From positions 68,599,901 to 68,663,900 of the forward strand of contig CM037591.1 in the NCBI GenBank assembly GCA_021018995.1: a stretch of 64,000 nucleotides of DNA, in the 5' to 3' direction. The position numbers and the translations under genes were made by a program. The notes under the pieces were generated by a model. It searched no databases and had not been told where the DNA came from. It saw only the letters and a program-made list of their open reading frames with translations. This DNA is from Chloranthus sessilifolius. Taxonomy: Eukaryota; Streptophyta; Magnoliopsida; Chloranthales; Chloranthaceae. Below are positions 43,898 through 55,948 of the stretch, piece by piece (the first letter of the stretch is position 1; each line of letters opens with the position of its first letter).

Positions 43898-44455
43898 AAT
43901 TATGCGCCCCGTATAGCGCACATAAATCTATTGCATGCCCCATGGCTGGCGCGCAATTGGTCCCTCTTGGATAAGGAATTCACTTCCTAAAGACCGCTAG
44001 ACCCTAATTATGCGTTCTACCAAACGCGCACAATCAGATTGCATGCCTCACCACCAGCGCGCAATTTAGCCATCTAGAAACCACCTGAGACGCGATTGTA
44101 TGCCCTAATTAGAGTGTGCAATCGGATTATGCACTTCAGCATAAGCACATAATTAGTTCCTAAGCCAACCCAATCTCTAATTCCCTAGACCGCTTGAAAA
44201 TTCCCTATTAAGCACATTAATTCATGGGCTTAAATGATTGAGCGCACTAATTTGGGCGCGCAATTAGTCTAATTTGACTAGGACTAGGCTACCCTGCTGA
44301 GCCAGTCAGCCGATCACTCACTAAGTTAGACACCGACTCAAAGTGATTGTGCACCTGATACAGCGCGCATTATTCATTTGAGCGCACCAAACTGGGTGCA
44401 CAATTGAAATTCACCGACCAATTGTACGCACCCCACAGGGCACGAAATTGGCCAA
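43898..44455. repeat. Hairpin array of F-type LTR
   Basis: About ten inverted repeats with arms like AATTGCGCGC and GCGCGCAATT and 8-12 nt loops, for example 43898-43927 (TTATGCGC / GCGCACATAA), 43930-43960, 44006-44034, 44038-44068, 44098-44125, 44125-44152, 44236-44267, 44344-44372, 44378-44408 and 44421-44454. Immediately upstream of the TATA box. Confidence 0.85.
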
Positions 44456-44460
44456 ATACC

Positions 44461-44468
44461 TATAAAAA
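44461..44468 (+). promoter_or_regulatory. TATA box of F-type solo LTR
   Basis: TATAAAAA in cctataaaaaggaccc. Confidence 0.75.
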
Positions 44469-45245
44469 GGACCCAATGTACCTTCCTTCTAGTTTTTAGT
44501 TCTTCTAGTTCTAGTCTTAGTTTGAATTCTTAGTTCTAGATCGTTAGTTCTAGATCTTAGATATTTTTTTTTAAGCGTTTAGTTCTAGATCTTAGATTTT
44601 AAATCTCTTTGATCCTTAATTCTTATCTATTTTCCTTTTCCCTGGTTCTAGTTCTTAGGTTCTAGAACCAGTTCTTCCTTTTTTATTCTAGATTTAGGTT
44701 CTAGTCTTTTAATTCTTAAATTACAGATCTTAGATCCTAGATTTCAATCTAAATTTCTAGTTTTTCTGAGTCTGGTTCTTAGTTTCTAGAATTAGCCCTT
44801 AATTTCAGTCTTAAATTCAGTCTTAGAATTTTTAATTCTTAAATTGATTTTCGATCCGTAAATCCACAATTTATAAATTAAAAATTAGTTTTTCAATCTA
44901 CATTATTACAAAAATAATCCCTAGCCACTCGATTTGCCCAAGGGAGCTTACAGAAGGTACCCGGTGTTGGTGCGCACTTTTTCTGGATTCCTCTCGGTTC
45001 CCGTTGAATTAGTGGCTCCAATTCTATCCAAGTGGACTCTAGCTATGCGGTGTTTGGAATGATAAGAATATAAAAAGGGAGATTTTTCTAGGAAGGTTCC
45101 TAGTTTGATTGTGATCGCCAGCTGCAGATATTTAACGATGCTACAATACGTCAGTGATCACGCTGTGAAATGGGTGTGGGTTACTTTTATACTGAATCGT
45201 CCACCTGCGAACGTCAGTATTTGTGCTTTTCCTTAGCTTAGTTAG

Positions 45246-45949
45246 TTTAATTCTCTTCTTATTTCCCTTTATAATTAGAATTCTGGTCAGTTTAGGCTTC
45301 CCAATTTTATTATTATGCTCTGATTGTGTGAGCTTATTAAGGTGAGTTATTTTAGTGTCCTGATGCTGTCAAGAGTCCAATGAGCATCAATGTTCTGGTA
45401 TTACTAAGAGTCCAGTCAATTTAAACCTCCTATTGATACTAGGAGTGCACATGTACTAATTCCAATAATATTCAAACTAAAATTAAGCATACTAGTTATA
45501 CTGGAATTCTAATTAAAGCAATTACAGTAATTCTACTATAACTCTGACAAAAATACTCATGACAGTTCTACTATAATTCTAATTAAAATAAAAAGGCTGG
45601 TTTCTTCTACGGGCCTAATTAAAGCAACAAATTTAATTTTTCTTAATTTTTCTTATTCGAATATCAACAAAATAAAAAGACTGATTTCTCTACGATCCTA
45701 ATTATTGACAAATTAATGATGACAAAATATAACTAATCATGAATAAACTAAATTTCGTAGAGTTTGGATTTAGCATAATCGATCAAATAAACTTATGAAG
45801 AGGATATTTTGATTTAACATTATAATAATTGTATCAAGGCCTAACTAATGCAAATAATCAATTATGTCTAGATATAAACTAATTAAAGCAATTTATTAAT
45901 TCTAAAAAAAACTCTAAAAAAAAAGTGGTTTGGGCCCACTATGCTCAGA
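45246..45949. other. AT-rich tract between two F-type LTRs
   Basis: No coding sequence recognised. It repeats aattaaagcaa and tctaattaaa words. It may be the downstream part of D or the poorly defined end of F's LTR. Confidence 0.4.
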
Positions 45950-46682
45950 AGGATTGGCCTCATTCCCGAGTACCCTCCGTAAGCTCCCTTGGGAAAATCG
46001 GGTGGCTGAGATTAAAGAGGAAATTTTGAATTTTTGATAGTAAAGTAATATTTTTTTGATTTTTTTTTCAATATTGATTTCAGAATAGCAATTGTGAATT
46101 GAATGGCAAACTAGAATTATAAGACTAGGATTAATATCTAGAATTTTGAAAGTATTGAAATAAGAAACTAAAATTAAGACTAACATTTTTTTAAGACTAA
46201 ATTCGAGTCTGAAATCGAGAAATCAGGCCGTATGATTAAGGACTGGTTCTGAATCAAAGGATTAGAACCAGAAAATAATGATAGGACTGTAGATCGAGAT
46301 TTTGGAATTGAATTAAAGTCTAGGATTGGTATATCGGGTCGATGAATTAATGACTGGTTCTAGAAACAGGGAACTAGAACCAGATATATAGAATTTCGGT
46401 CCGAAAAGAGGGCTACGGTCTAAGACTAAAAATTAATTAATTAATTAATTGAGTTCCTAGATCTAGAAATTAGAAGCTACAACTACGAATTGAAACATTA
46501 AATCCTTACCTAGGGGTCGGGGCGGCGGAGAGAAATCTCGAAAATAAGAAGCTTGAATCTCGAAACCATGATGAAGATGCTCTATGGGTTGATTCTCGAG
46601 GTGCTCTGGTTTTGAAACTAGTCCTCTCTCAAAAATTCTAGCCTTTTTTCATCCAACCTCTCGTGTGAATTAAGAAAAAAAT

Positions 46683-46690
46683 ATTTTATA
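46683..46690 (-). promoter_or_regulatory. TATA box of element F LTR
   Basis: TATAAAAT on minus, directly downstream of the hairpin array. Confidence 0.7.
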
Positions 46691-46699
46691 GGTTTTCCT

Positions 46700-47121
46700 T
46701 CAATTGCGCGCCTGTTTACGGGTGTTTAACTGAATTGCGCGCTTGGGTTCTGGCGCTTAATCGCTTTGAGTCGGTCACCGACTCAGTGAGTGACCGGCTG
46801 ACTTGCTCTACGAGTCTCCTAGTCCTAACAAATTAGGACTAATTGTGTGCATGTTATCATGTGCACAATCTGATTAAGCGTCTAACCTAAAACGTTTAAT
46901 CAAGGTAATGTAGGGGTAAAGGGTAGTAAGACTAGGTCGGGCGTAAGCCAATTGTGCGCTAGTGGTGAAGCGCTCAATCCGATCACCTATTGGGTTTCAG
47001 GAGCGTAATCGAGTCTCGAATCGGTCTAGGAAAGGAAGTTTGGTCTGAAAGGTGGACTGATCACACGCTTGTGATTTTGCGCGTGATCAAATTACGCGTT
47101 GGGTTTCTAGCGCGTAATTCG
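46700..47121. repeat. Hairpin array of element F LTR
   Basis: Inverted repeats at 46733-46763, 46838-46866, 46872-46901 (GATTAAGCGT / AACGTTTAATC), 46951-46980, 47059-47088 and 47090-47121 (AATTACGCG / CGCGTAATT). Confidence 0.85.
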
Positions 47122-47358
47122 GGGTTGTCCGGGTATGGTTTCTAGAATGAAATGCAAGACTATTATTTCAGTATGTGTTTCGACTATATACTATTGCTTA
47201 GTATATAGTTTACCCATTTCGGGATCTGAGCCACAGAGCTATTGTTTCAGCCTGTGTTCAGCCATGTACTATTGCATGGTCCTATATCAGGATTAAAAAG
47301 GTCAAAGGTTGACCAAACAAGAAATATATTTTGAGAAGGGAAATTGGGGGTGTCTACA

Positions 47359-47373
47359 GATTCCCCTCTTCGG
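47359..47373 (-). other. Polypurine tract of element F
   Basis: On minus, ccgaagaggggaatc directly before the LTR start, nearly identical to B's PPT. It shows that F's body lies to the right and its sense strand is minus. Confidence 0.82.
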
Positions 47374-49529
47374 CACGCTCTTGCGAAGTAAGAACGCGTT
47401 GAAGAAGTAGACACCCCTCGTTTGAGTTACTTTCTCATTTAACTTAGTAATTCACAAATGTGAATTGAGGATGCTAACATGACATGCTTGGCTTTCTTAT
47501 CTATCAACACAAGCTAAGAAAAAATGGAGCATTCGGGGGGCCAATGGTAGTTGTCGAAAGGCACTTTCCGAATTTGTGGGTGCATGGTGCATCCCGTCGC
47601 ATGGCGCGAGCTAATAGAGGGATATGGCGCGATCGAGGTACCGGGGGGCATCATACAAATGTCCATAAGGTCCAAGGACTGGTAATGCAAAAAGAGAGAG
47701 TGTAATATAATGTCGAAGGCTTCAATAAGTCATGTTAGACTGGGTGCGTCATTACTCACACCAATGAGTGTCAGGCGTTCCTTTTCCAATAGGAGTTTGT
47801 AAGTTCTTAGATTGAGTATATTTGTTGTTCAGTTTCCCAAGGGAAAGGGGCCGGTTTGGGCTGATAATTAAGGTCAATTTTGTGAGGTGTGATCAGTTGA
47901 ATTCTGCGCAGTGGCGCGTGCGCTTGATTCATCCGAAGTCAGTCTTTTAAGTAAGGAATTCTAGTCCTAAGGTATTTGAACAAATGATTTTGCACAGTGG
48001 CGTATGCGCTGGATCCAATTCTGTGCAGTGGGATATGCGCTTGATTGTGAGTTCAGGCGGTCTCTGGAGTTAAAAGTTAGCTTTATGGTATATGGTTAAT
48101 GAGGCACTTAATCGATTTTTTTTGGTATTTAGAGAAGGGTGAATTGGGTCAATTTGCTTTGTTGCTATTTTTTGTTTTGATAGTATTGTTTTTTATTTTA
48201 TTTTTGTAGAAGATTTTTTTGTTTTGAAGCAAGTAAGAGGGTCTCGGATTTTGAAATTCTAGGGATTTTAACTTAAGATCAATTCGGTGGTAAAACAGCA
48301 GAAAACGTGGCTACCGAGACGTCGCTGAGTAGATCCATCGGTACGGGATTTGTGGACTTGACCGTTTATGTAGTTGTCAAGATGACACTTGGCATGTCGG
48401 ATACTCTATCTAACCTTCTCGACGAATACTGATGATTGTCTCTTATGGGAGGACTACAGTAACTCGCGAGTCAAGAGAGATGGGTTTTGAAAACATTTTG
48501 ACTTTATCATAAATAACTATACTTATAGGAAATATCGAGTAATTGAATAATACTTACCTGGGTTGTGATACTTACCTGGGTTGTGCAATGGGACTGGTGA
48601 TATTGTAGCGGGGTGCTGTTGCGATGGGGCTTTGAAGTTGTCTTTCCTTTTTTGTTTTTGCTTTGTCTGCTGTGGCGGTTGGCGATTGCCAGTGTGATAT
48701 AGCATCCTAGGGAAGGTGATGTTGTGATGGGACAAGTTGTGTTGTGGTGATGCCGCGATGGGACTTGGATAGCTTTCGACAGTATGTTCCTGCTATAGCT
48801 TAGCATTCGTGGGATGAGATGGGACATGGGAGGAGTCCCAAGTTTCTCTTTTTTTTTTGCTTTTGTCTGCTATCGTATCTGGTGACCATTTATATTAAGC
48901 AATTTAGGAAGAAGGTTTTTCGTTTTAGCGACGGGACCTGATTGAGCCTTCTCCCTTTTCTTCTTTTGGCACAGTAAGCATGTTGTTTGAGCTTTCGGGC
49001 AGTGGTGTCCGCAATGGGAGGTTCAGTGTAGTTAGCAATGGGACACTGGTAAGATGTTTTCGTGCTGAGACATTGATCTCTTTGTTTAGCAGATCCTGGG
49101 TCAGGTGAGCTCATATTGTGGTTTCGCTGTGTTGGCTTTTTGACGTATTTGCATTTTCAAAAAATTTCGATGGGCCATGGGGGCGTGGTTACAAATTTTT
49201 TTTGCGACGAGATCAGATATTGGGGTGGTGTCATGCGTGTGTGTTTTTTTTTTATCATGGTGGGATGTGCTTGAATGGCTGCACGATGGGACAAAAGGGT
49301 TTCGATTGAGATATGGTAAAGAACGTGGTAGGTCAGGGGTGACGATGTCATGCGAGGCACACATATCGTGTCTGTAATAGGACCAGGGGTGTGGTTGATA
49401 TTTTTTATAGGGTTACGTGATGGGAGTAGAGTGAGCTGCTATTCCTTCTTTGATGTGGATAGCTTATAAGGCTCCATGATGGGGCAAAGGGAATTTTCCT
49501 CAAATCGGGACCGAACTTTGTGTAAAAAA
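47374..49529. other. Element F 3' non-coding region
   Basis: No coding sequence. Three hairpin-type words occur at 47914-48045 (gcgcagtggcgcgtgcgctt and variants), and the word gcgatgggac or a variant recurs about ten times at 48580-49480. A 22 bp direct repeat containing acttacctgggttgtg is at 48551-48585. Confidence 0.65.
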
Positions 49530-49920
49530 TAAGGAATTATGCGCCTGTTTCCAATAGCGGGATGCGATTGCGCGCCTGATTTCGAGTGTGAGATTCAGGG
49601 TCTAAGGGGCTAATTATGCATGTGATATGGGCGTGTGATTGTATTGTGCTCTTATGTATCTGTGCACGATTGAAGGGTCACTAGGCCTCTGCACGAGCGA
49701 CCTTTCAAATTGTACGGCTCGAATAAGTTGTTTGATCAGATTGCGCGGCCCATGGTGAGTGCGAGATCGGAAGGTCGCGCCATCTGCGCAGACGACAGTC
49801 TCATTGCACGCTTGAATCTTAGCGCGGGTTTTAAATTAAGCGTAGTATATGTGGGGTGCGATTAGATTAAGCGCTCATAGATAAGCACGCGATTGAGGCC
49901 GTACTCTAAATAAGCGTGGG
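49530..49920. repeat. Hairpin array upstream of F's antisense PMD gene
   Basis: Degenerate inverted repeats of the F type: gcgattgcgcgcc.. (49565), cagattgcgcggcccatgg (49736), attgcacgcttgaatcttag (49803), gattaagcgctcatagataa (49863). Less perfect than in the LTRs. Confidence 0.7.
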
Positions 49921-50504
49921 AGGCTTCATTTATTTATCATTCTCTGGTCTGGTCTCAAGTTTTGACTTTTTTAAGTGTTCTGGTGTTCTGAGATTTGTGT
50001 TTTAGCGATATTGGGTAATCTAACCATCAGATTGGGATGGGGTTTCTTCCTATATTTGTTATTTCACGTGATCTTCGCCCTGAGGTTATGCTCGGGGACA
50101 ATATTGTCTTGGGAATGGGTGAGGAGCCTCGAGATCGCAAGCACTATCCGTTGGGGGATTTCTTTGCCAGAGGGCGAGTAGGTTCCCATAAGCAAGAGCT
50201 CCTTCATTTTCCTATGCATTCAGATTAAGACATAGGCTTATTAGGATCTGTAAACCCTTCTAATTTACGTCGATCCTACATTGATTATTTGTCGCGTGCT
50301 CACTCATGCATTATGCTCACATGTAGAGATAGGTCATATCTATGCTCAATATTCTAATCACATTTTGTGTGCCTATTGTAAGTTGTCATAGCATTTGAGA
50401 CATGTTTTATTCATTTTCAACTCCTCAATTCATTTTATCTTTTATCATAAGTATGTGTTCGTCTTATTGTTATTATCATTATTTTTGGTCGTTGTGGTCG
50501 ATAG

Positions 50505-53216
50505 GAGCCTCTGCAGCTAGCTATCAACTCGGCATGGGTTGAATCTCATGCTTGGTATCGTGCCCTGCCGGTGTTTCAGTAGGAGCGGCTGCTATCTTTT
50601 AGTTTTGGGATGATTTTAGAGTTGGAGCCCTTTCAAGTCGACCGAGGCCTGATCGCGGCGATCATAGAGAGGTGGAGCGAGAGGCATCAGGCGCTTCTCT
50701 TCCCAGTTGGTATGTTGTTGTAGACTCCAGAGGACTGGGTCCGCATCCCCAGTCTTCATTTTGAGGGTGAGCTGATCACGGGGTGGATGGAGGGACAGTA
50801 TTTAGAGGTGTGTGAGGAGATTTTAGGAGTCCCTTATAGGTCGAGTGGAACGGGGTCTGGTGTGGTTCGGGTCACTTGGTTCTTTGATATGTTTTCGAGT
50901 GGCTTCATCCCTCTGAGGCATCATTCAGAGGTGAGGGCGCCCTATGAGGCACCGTGTGCGGTAGTGGTGGGTTGGGAGCCCGCGATCGAGCCAGGGTTGG
51001 CTGCAAATAGGGTGCTCTGAGCATTTCTGATGCACTTCTTGGGTGCAGTACTCTTTTCGTCGTCGACTCAGGGATGCGTCACCGGGTTGTTTTTTATGGT
51101 TCTCGGGGATCTAGATCGGGTCCCTACTTATGCGTGGGGTGCGGCAGCGCGGACACATCTCTATGAGCAATTCTACAATCGGGGACAGGGCATCGCGTCG
51201 ATTGGAGGTTTCCTTCCATTCCTCCAGGTGAGTTTTAGTTAATTGGTATCACGGTAATTTCAGTTTCATTAATTTTTGTTCGTAGTGGTTCTTAATGTTC
51301 TTTTTTTTTATGTCATCGCTGTTTTCCTTTTTTTGGTTTTGGTCGTATGATCATTTTGCTTTTCTTCGTTCAGGGGTTCTGGTGGGGTTGAGTTCACATT
51401 TCCACAGATGCACCTATGGAGAGAGGCGTTGAAAGGTCATCAGTGGTCTACTGATCTTCAGACCGCGCGAGGCCTCTTTGAGGATATGCATGCGGGGCAG
51501 GTATATATCGTCATGGTTTTGTTTGGCTTTGTTTTGTTTTGAGATTCTTAGGCTTTGTTAATTGGTCGATTTGTTCATTTGGATAGGTGATCTGGAGGCC
51601 CTATGACAATGAGGAGGACGCAGGTGAGGCGGTGACTGAGTCTGGCCGACCCTTCTTCGATGTGGACATATGGGTCCATTGTTTTGAGAGGGTAGAGAAG
51701 ATTCACACCTCTTGAGCGACACGACAGTTGGGGCTCGCTCAGGGAGTCCCTCTAGGGATTAGCCACAGAGTGGCGAAGAGGATGATCGGCCCTTCAGGCG
51801 TAAATTTTGCCGAGCGGATGGCACTCCAGATAGCTGATTTTAGAGCTGGGGGGACTAGGGTCAAGGGAGCACGTGATGAGGCAGATGTACGAGAGTATAG
51901 GAGGTGGTTTAGTGCATTGGGTGGTGGGTGCCTCTTCACACGTCCTTTTCATGGCAGTAGCTCTTTCGTGATCGGCAGGCCGAAGTCAGCATTGACATTG
52001 AGGAAGAGATTGGCCGCCTTGGAGGAGGGCCATCTGACAGCGAGTGTGTGGGGGGCATTGGATGCTCTCCATAGGGTGATGGAGCAGATGGGGAATGCTC
52101 CTTGTCTTGATGAGGAGATGTTGCACTCTTTGACCGACTCGGTCGCTAGGGCCAGGGCGGCGGAGGATAAGTTGGGGGCTCGACTAGCAGAGACCCGAGA
52201 GCTCCTGGTGAGTTAGTCTATTGGTTTAATTTGTTTGTGTATTTGTATTGATTTATCCTAGCGATGGTTGTTTTGATATGGTTGTTTTATTTTATTGTGG
52301 ACAGTCTACGAGAGAGCCTGAAGTTGCTCGTCAGGCAGCCTTGCTGGATGTTTACCGCCGTCAGCAGCGATCTGACTGGGAGATAGCGGCCAGTCTACAA
52401 ATGAGATTGACCAATTGGTAAGTGTCTTTACAAGTACGGTTTTGTTTAATCGTTAGTATTATGAGCTCGTCAACTGATATATTTATTATTATTTGTAGAG
52501 AGGCGAGCTGGCTGCCGGAGGTCCTGCTCCGACATTTGATCCATCTTCAGTTGATGCCTCTAGTCGAGAGGATCTAGCGATGGCTCAGCTTCAGGCCGAG
52601 CTAGATCACTAGGTGAGTTTTGTCTTTTAGCTTACTTGTGTCATTGTGGCACTTTTTTAAGTGTTATTGTTGGGTTTTCTTAATAATTTGCAAGTATCGT
52701 GTTGGTGTCTCAGTGCAAGGTTGCTTAGGACCTCCGGACAACGGAGGCAACTGCTACCTCTTTATGCCCAGAGAGTCAGGTATGATTTTTGGTGTGATTC
52801 TATTTAGGTTGTTTCATCCTGTTTACTTCTGACATATTTTGCGTTGGTTTGCTGGGTTTTTCATGCAGGCTATTCCGGATTTCGCTCCCGAGGGTCCTCC
52901 TCAGGGATCCATTCCTATTCCTATTCGGGTATGTTTTAGTTGATGTATTTATAGTTTGTTAGTCATCGTGGAGTTGCCTGATGCATTTGTTTGTTCTAGT
53001 TGTAGCAGCCTAGTTTCGCCATCCCTTCTGTGCCGCCTGCCGATCTCGTGACTGCTAAGACGGTCGAGTGCCTTATGAGGGAGAGGGCGGATCTGGTATG
53101 GTCTTTTCTTATTCAAAGTTTTTTTCTTTCAAATATGTATAGGTTATCTCTCTTTGACTTGGTATGGTTATGCAGGATTGTTAGCTTGAGGAGGCATGAC
53201 TAGAGGTGACGCGAGC
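50505..53216 (+). pseudogene. Element F antisense plant-mobile-domain gene, about 9 exons, 3' truncated
   Basis: Antisense to F. Exons with GT-AG borders: 50505-51227, 51374-51500, 51587-52207, 52305-52417, 52499-52612, about 52714-52779, 52869-52928, 53006-53095, 53176-53216. The first carries the PMD core: LIAAIIERWSERHQALLFPV, a TPEDW motif, FLMHFLGAVLFSSSTQG, FFMVLGDLDRVPTYAWGAAA and RTHLYEQFYNRGQG. The third reads VIWRPYDNEEDAGEAVTESG and RQLGLAQGVPLGISHR, classic PMD text. The exon break after FLPFLQ matches that after WAALE in B. In-frame stops are TAG, TAG, TGA and TGA. The reading frames of exons 2 and 4 do not join cleanly, so small indels exist. Element E cuts the last exon. An upstream exon near 50037-50160 is possible. 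Confidence 0.82.
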
Positions 53217-53954
53217 TGTGACAACCCGACGTTTCCCTTCTTCTAAATATTGGAACTGTCGCGTCATCGCATCACCTGACATGATCCATTCATCTAAGGG
53301 TCATTTCTTGTAAAAAGTTTTGCAAATGCGGAAGCAATGAATTTACTCTGACAGTTGATAATATGGCAAAATAACTGATTTTCTACTTATCTAAGGAGAA
53401 CTAGCAACAATATAAACAAAAGTAAAAGATCTGATGTATAGATTTCCACCGATGATGGCCACCCGTCATCTAAACAATGGAAAGAAAACCTATACATCCA
53501 AACACAAAATATCTTAAACTACCGTATATAATTCAGACAAGTTTCTCAAAGTTATCTATCTCTACCTCTCTCTCTATCTCCCTCTAAATCCACAAGCCAC
53601 AAACCTACTTTGGGAAGAACTCTTCTGCGAAATCGTCCTCTTCGTCTTCCTCGTCGTCTCCTTCATCCTCTTCTGGCATGTACGTAAGTCTGCTACGTGC
53701 TCAGGATCCGGCTCTGCAACTAAGATATTTAAGGCGTGAAATGAGCTACCATCAAAGCTCAGTAGAGATATTATATTGCTAGCATATATTGTCGATTTAT
53801 CACATTCTCATAGAGCAGTATAAATATAACGAAGAACATGCTTTTGTTCTTATGCAATTAATGTAATATGTGGATAAACTGAATGAAGTCATGATGCAAT
53901 AGGTATGAGAATCATGCTGAATGAAGATACACGTGCAGACTGAAACAGAAAAAT

Positions 53955-54121
53955 CAAGCTCCCGAGTTAGCGGGATCACTTGTTAAGCTCCCGAGTTAGC
54001 GGGATCACTTGGATCAGGACAAAGCAAGCTCCCGAGTTAGCGGGATCATTTGTCAAGCTCCCGAGTTAGCGGGATCACTTGAACCGAGAAACTCAAGCTC
54101 TCGAGTTAGCGGGATTACTTG
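53955..54121. repeat. 28 bp hairpin repeat, five copies
   Basis: Each copy is caagctcccgagttagcggg followed by atcacttg, starting at 53955, 53984, 54025, 54054 and 54094. CTCCCG pairs with CGGGAT around agttag, and CAAG pairs with CTTG. The copies are nearly identical. Confidence 0.95.
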
Positions 54122-54872
54122 ACTCAAAACAGAATAACAACGTATAAAGGATGCTACATGACAGGATCGGAATAATGAACAATGTATAACTTCAAAGACT
54201 GTGCATTCCATGTATGTTTGCATAATGCATTGTGCTCAAACTATTTGTAAAATTGACATAAAGTTAGAACCCTGCTCTGTACGATGTATTTTTATTTCTA
54301 TCCATTTGATATTCAGAACTGATCTATCTTCCTAGATTATCGATCTCCAAAACTGATGTATAGTAAGATCAAAGTGTAGGACTATGTGGTTAATGCTAGT
54401 ATGTGTTTCGCATCAAATCAACTGCTAACTGAGTTCACTTATTTTACATCAATTTAAATAAAACATCAGGTTACTCCTAGCATGCTTATTAGTGAATTTT
54501 ATATCTATATTATTCTTTATCAAATCATACATGAGAATTCTATTGACGTTATATATGAGAAGAAAACAAATATGGACTAACAACATATGATCCCTACCTT
54601 TTCACGAGTTTATGGCGATCTATTTGTACGTGTTTTCATGCATTAAAGCTCATTGCTTACACTAGTACACTAGTGCACCAAGTTGCACCTATCATATATT
54701 AACATATATTTATAAATGTGAGTATATGTGTTGCATGTGGAGTGGCCCAAATGTTAGTATATCAGATGGGCTCATGGTTTATCTTGGACCATTGATGATT
54801 CAAAGTCTGTTATGCAATGAACACAACCAAAAACAGCAATCAAAAGGGGTTGTTGCAGCAAGCACCTTGCCA

Positions 54873-54949
54873 CGACAACCTTATAAGGTTGTCGCAGCAA
54901 GCTCACCAGCTGAGCATCTTCCCGCGGCAACCTTATAAGGTTGCCGCGG
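54873..54949. repeat. Two long perfect palindromes in E's LTR
   Basis: 54873-54894 is a perfect 22 bp palindrome (half-site CGACAACCTTA). 54922-54949 is a perfect 28 bp palindrome (half-site CCGCGGCAACCTTA). Centres are 52 bp apart. The two differ by paired changes (CGACAACC/GGTTGTCG against CGGCAACC/GGTTGCCG). Confidence 0.97.
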
Positions 54950-55021
54950 CAAGCCTAAGCACTTGGATTGCCGTAGTTGCTTCCATGGTTTCTATGTCTT
55001 GTGTTCTTGCACTTTTGTTTA

Positions 55022-55080
55022 GATATATATATATATATATATACTCTATATAGAGATATATATCTATAGATATCAATCTA
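55022..55080. repeat. TA-rich microsatellite
   Basis: (TA)n followed by degenerate tatatatctatagatatc. Confidence 0.9.
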
Positions 55081-55931
55081 GATTTATCTATAATCTTGTC
55101 TTTGTAGTATGGGATTGGCATAATATATAGCTTCACTTCAGCAGATCATCAAAGAAGATCCGAAGTGCACCAATATGTAGTCAAGCGGAGAGCTCAATTT
55201 GAGTTAAAGCTGCGTATGAACGACTCGACTATTAGTGTAATTAAACGAACGACATGCCTTGTTGATGAACACAAGGTTACGACAATGCCGTAAGTAGATC
55301 GGAATCAAACTCACGACGTTTGCGAACAAGGTGGCACAGAAATAAGCTTAGTTATACATTTTTGTTCTCATGGTCTAATGACAGTGTACTAGATTTTTTT
55401 TTTGTTTTCAGGATCAAGTTGCTAGAATTTCATTCAAAATTGGAAGTGGGAAGATTAAGGGACTTCGATTGCCGTTTCTAACTGGTAGCTGAACTTTGCA
55501 TGCATGAACACATAACATGACTCATCGAGTCGTGGAGTGAAGTTACCATGCAAGCAGCTTATAAGAGTCAATAGGCTGGGCTTTGATACTAAGCCAGCAT
55601 TTACTTCATACATGTATCCCCTCTAACGACAAATCAAGCATAGTTTGGGTATAAGTCTGGTATATTCTTTTTTCTGTATAAGCCACCATTAAAGTAAATT
55701 GACATACCCAATTAATATACTCATGGGTATATATAGCTAAGACCAACCAGGAATTTATTCCATGCCAAGCAGCTATACTTGAATTAGGATATTGATAACA
55801 TATTATATCTAGTGTTTGACATATGCACAATTCAACTTCTATTTGTGTATTTGTGTTGCGTATATGGCAACGTCTAATTGGACTTACAGTCATATTACAG
55901 CATGTGGGTGTCAAATAGGGCATCTGTTACA

Positions 55932-55948
55932 TTCTCCCCTATTTAAGG
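55932..55948 (-). other. Polypurine tract of element E
   Basis: On minus: tccttaaataggggagaa, directly before TGTAAC. The neighbouring ttcgaggacgaaaattcc is the well-known text that precedes the 3' LTR in Tekay/Del chromoviruses. Confidence 0.85.

Larger units (their letters stand above)
43689..45240 (+). mobile_element. Solo LTR, F type (1552 bp)
   Basis: Starts TGTAGACACCCCC and ends cttagctta (CA mutated to TA), flanked by GTTAG. It has a hairpin array (43898-44455), TATAAAAA at 44461-44468, then many ctagttctag words. It shares its start and the agccactcgatttgcccaag block with the minus-strand LTR at 45950-47358. Confidence 0.82.
45950..47358 (-). mobile_element. Element F 3' LTR (minus), left edge uncertain
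   Basis: On minus it begins TGTAGACACCCCCAATTTCC at 47358, preceded by a PPT (47359-47373). It has a hairpin array at 46700-47121 and a TATA at 46683-46690. Similarity to the solo LTR can be followed to about 45950; the true end was not fixed. Confidence 0.82.
53217..55931 (-). mobile_element. Element E 3' LTR (2715 bp)
   Basis: On minus it starts TGTAACAGATGCCC at 55931 and ends GTTGTCACA at 53217. A PPT adjoins its right side. It contains five hairpin repeats (53955-54121), two large palindromes (54873-54894, 54922-54949) and a TA microsatellite (55022-55080). The left flank CGAGC (53212-53216) should be the TSD; the partner is outside the window. Confidence 0.88.

Noticed and set aside
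43689-47358. Large inverted repeat (foldback transposon)
   Set aside because: The left arm has its own TSD (GTTAG) and the right arm has a PPT, so they are two separate LTRs of related elements.
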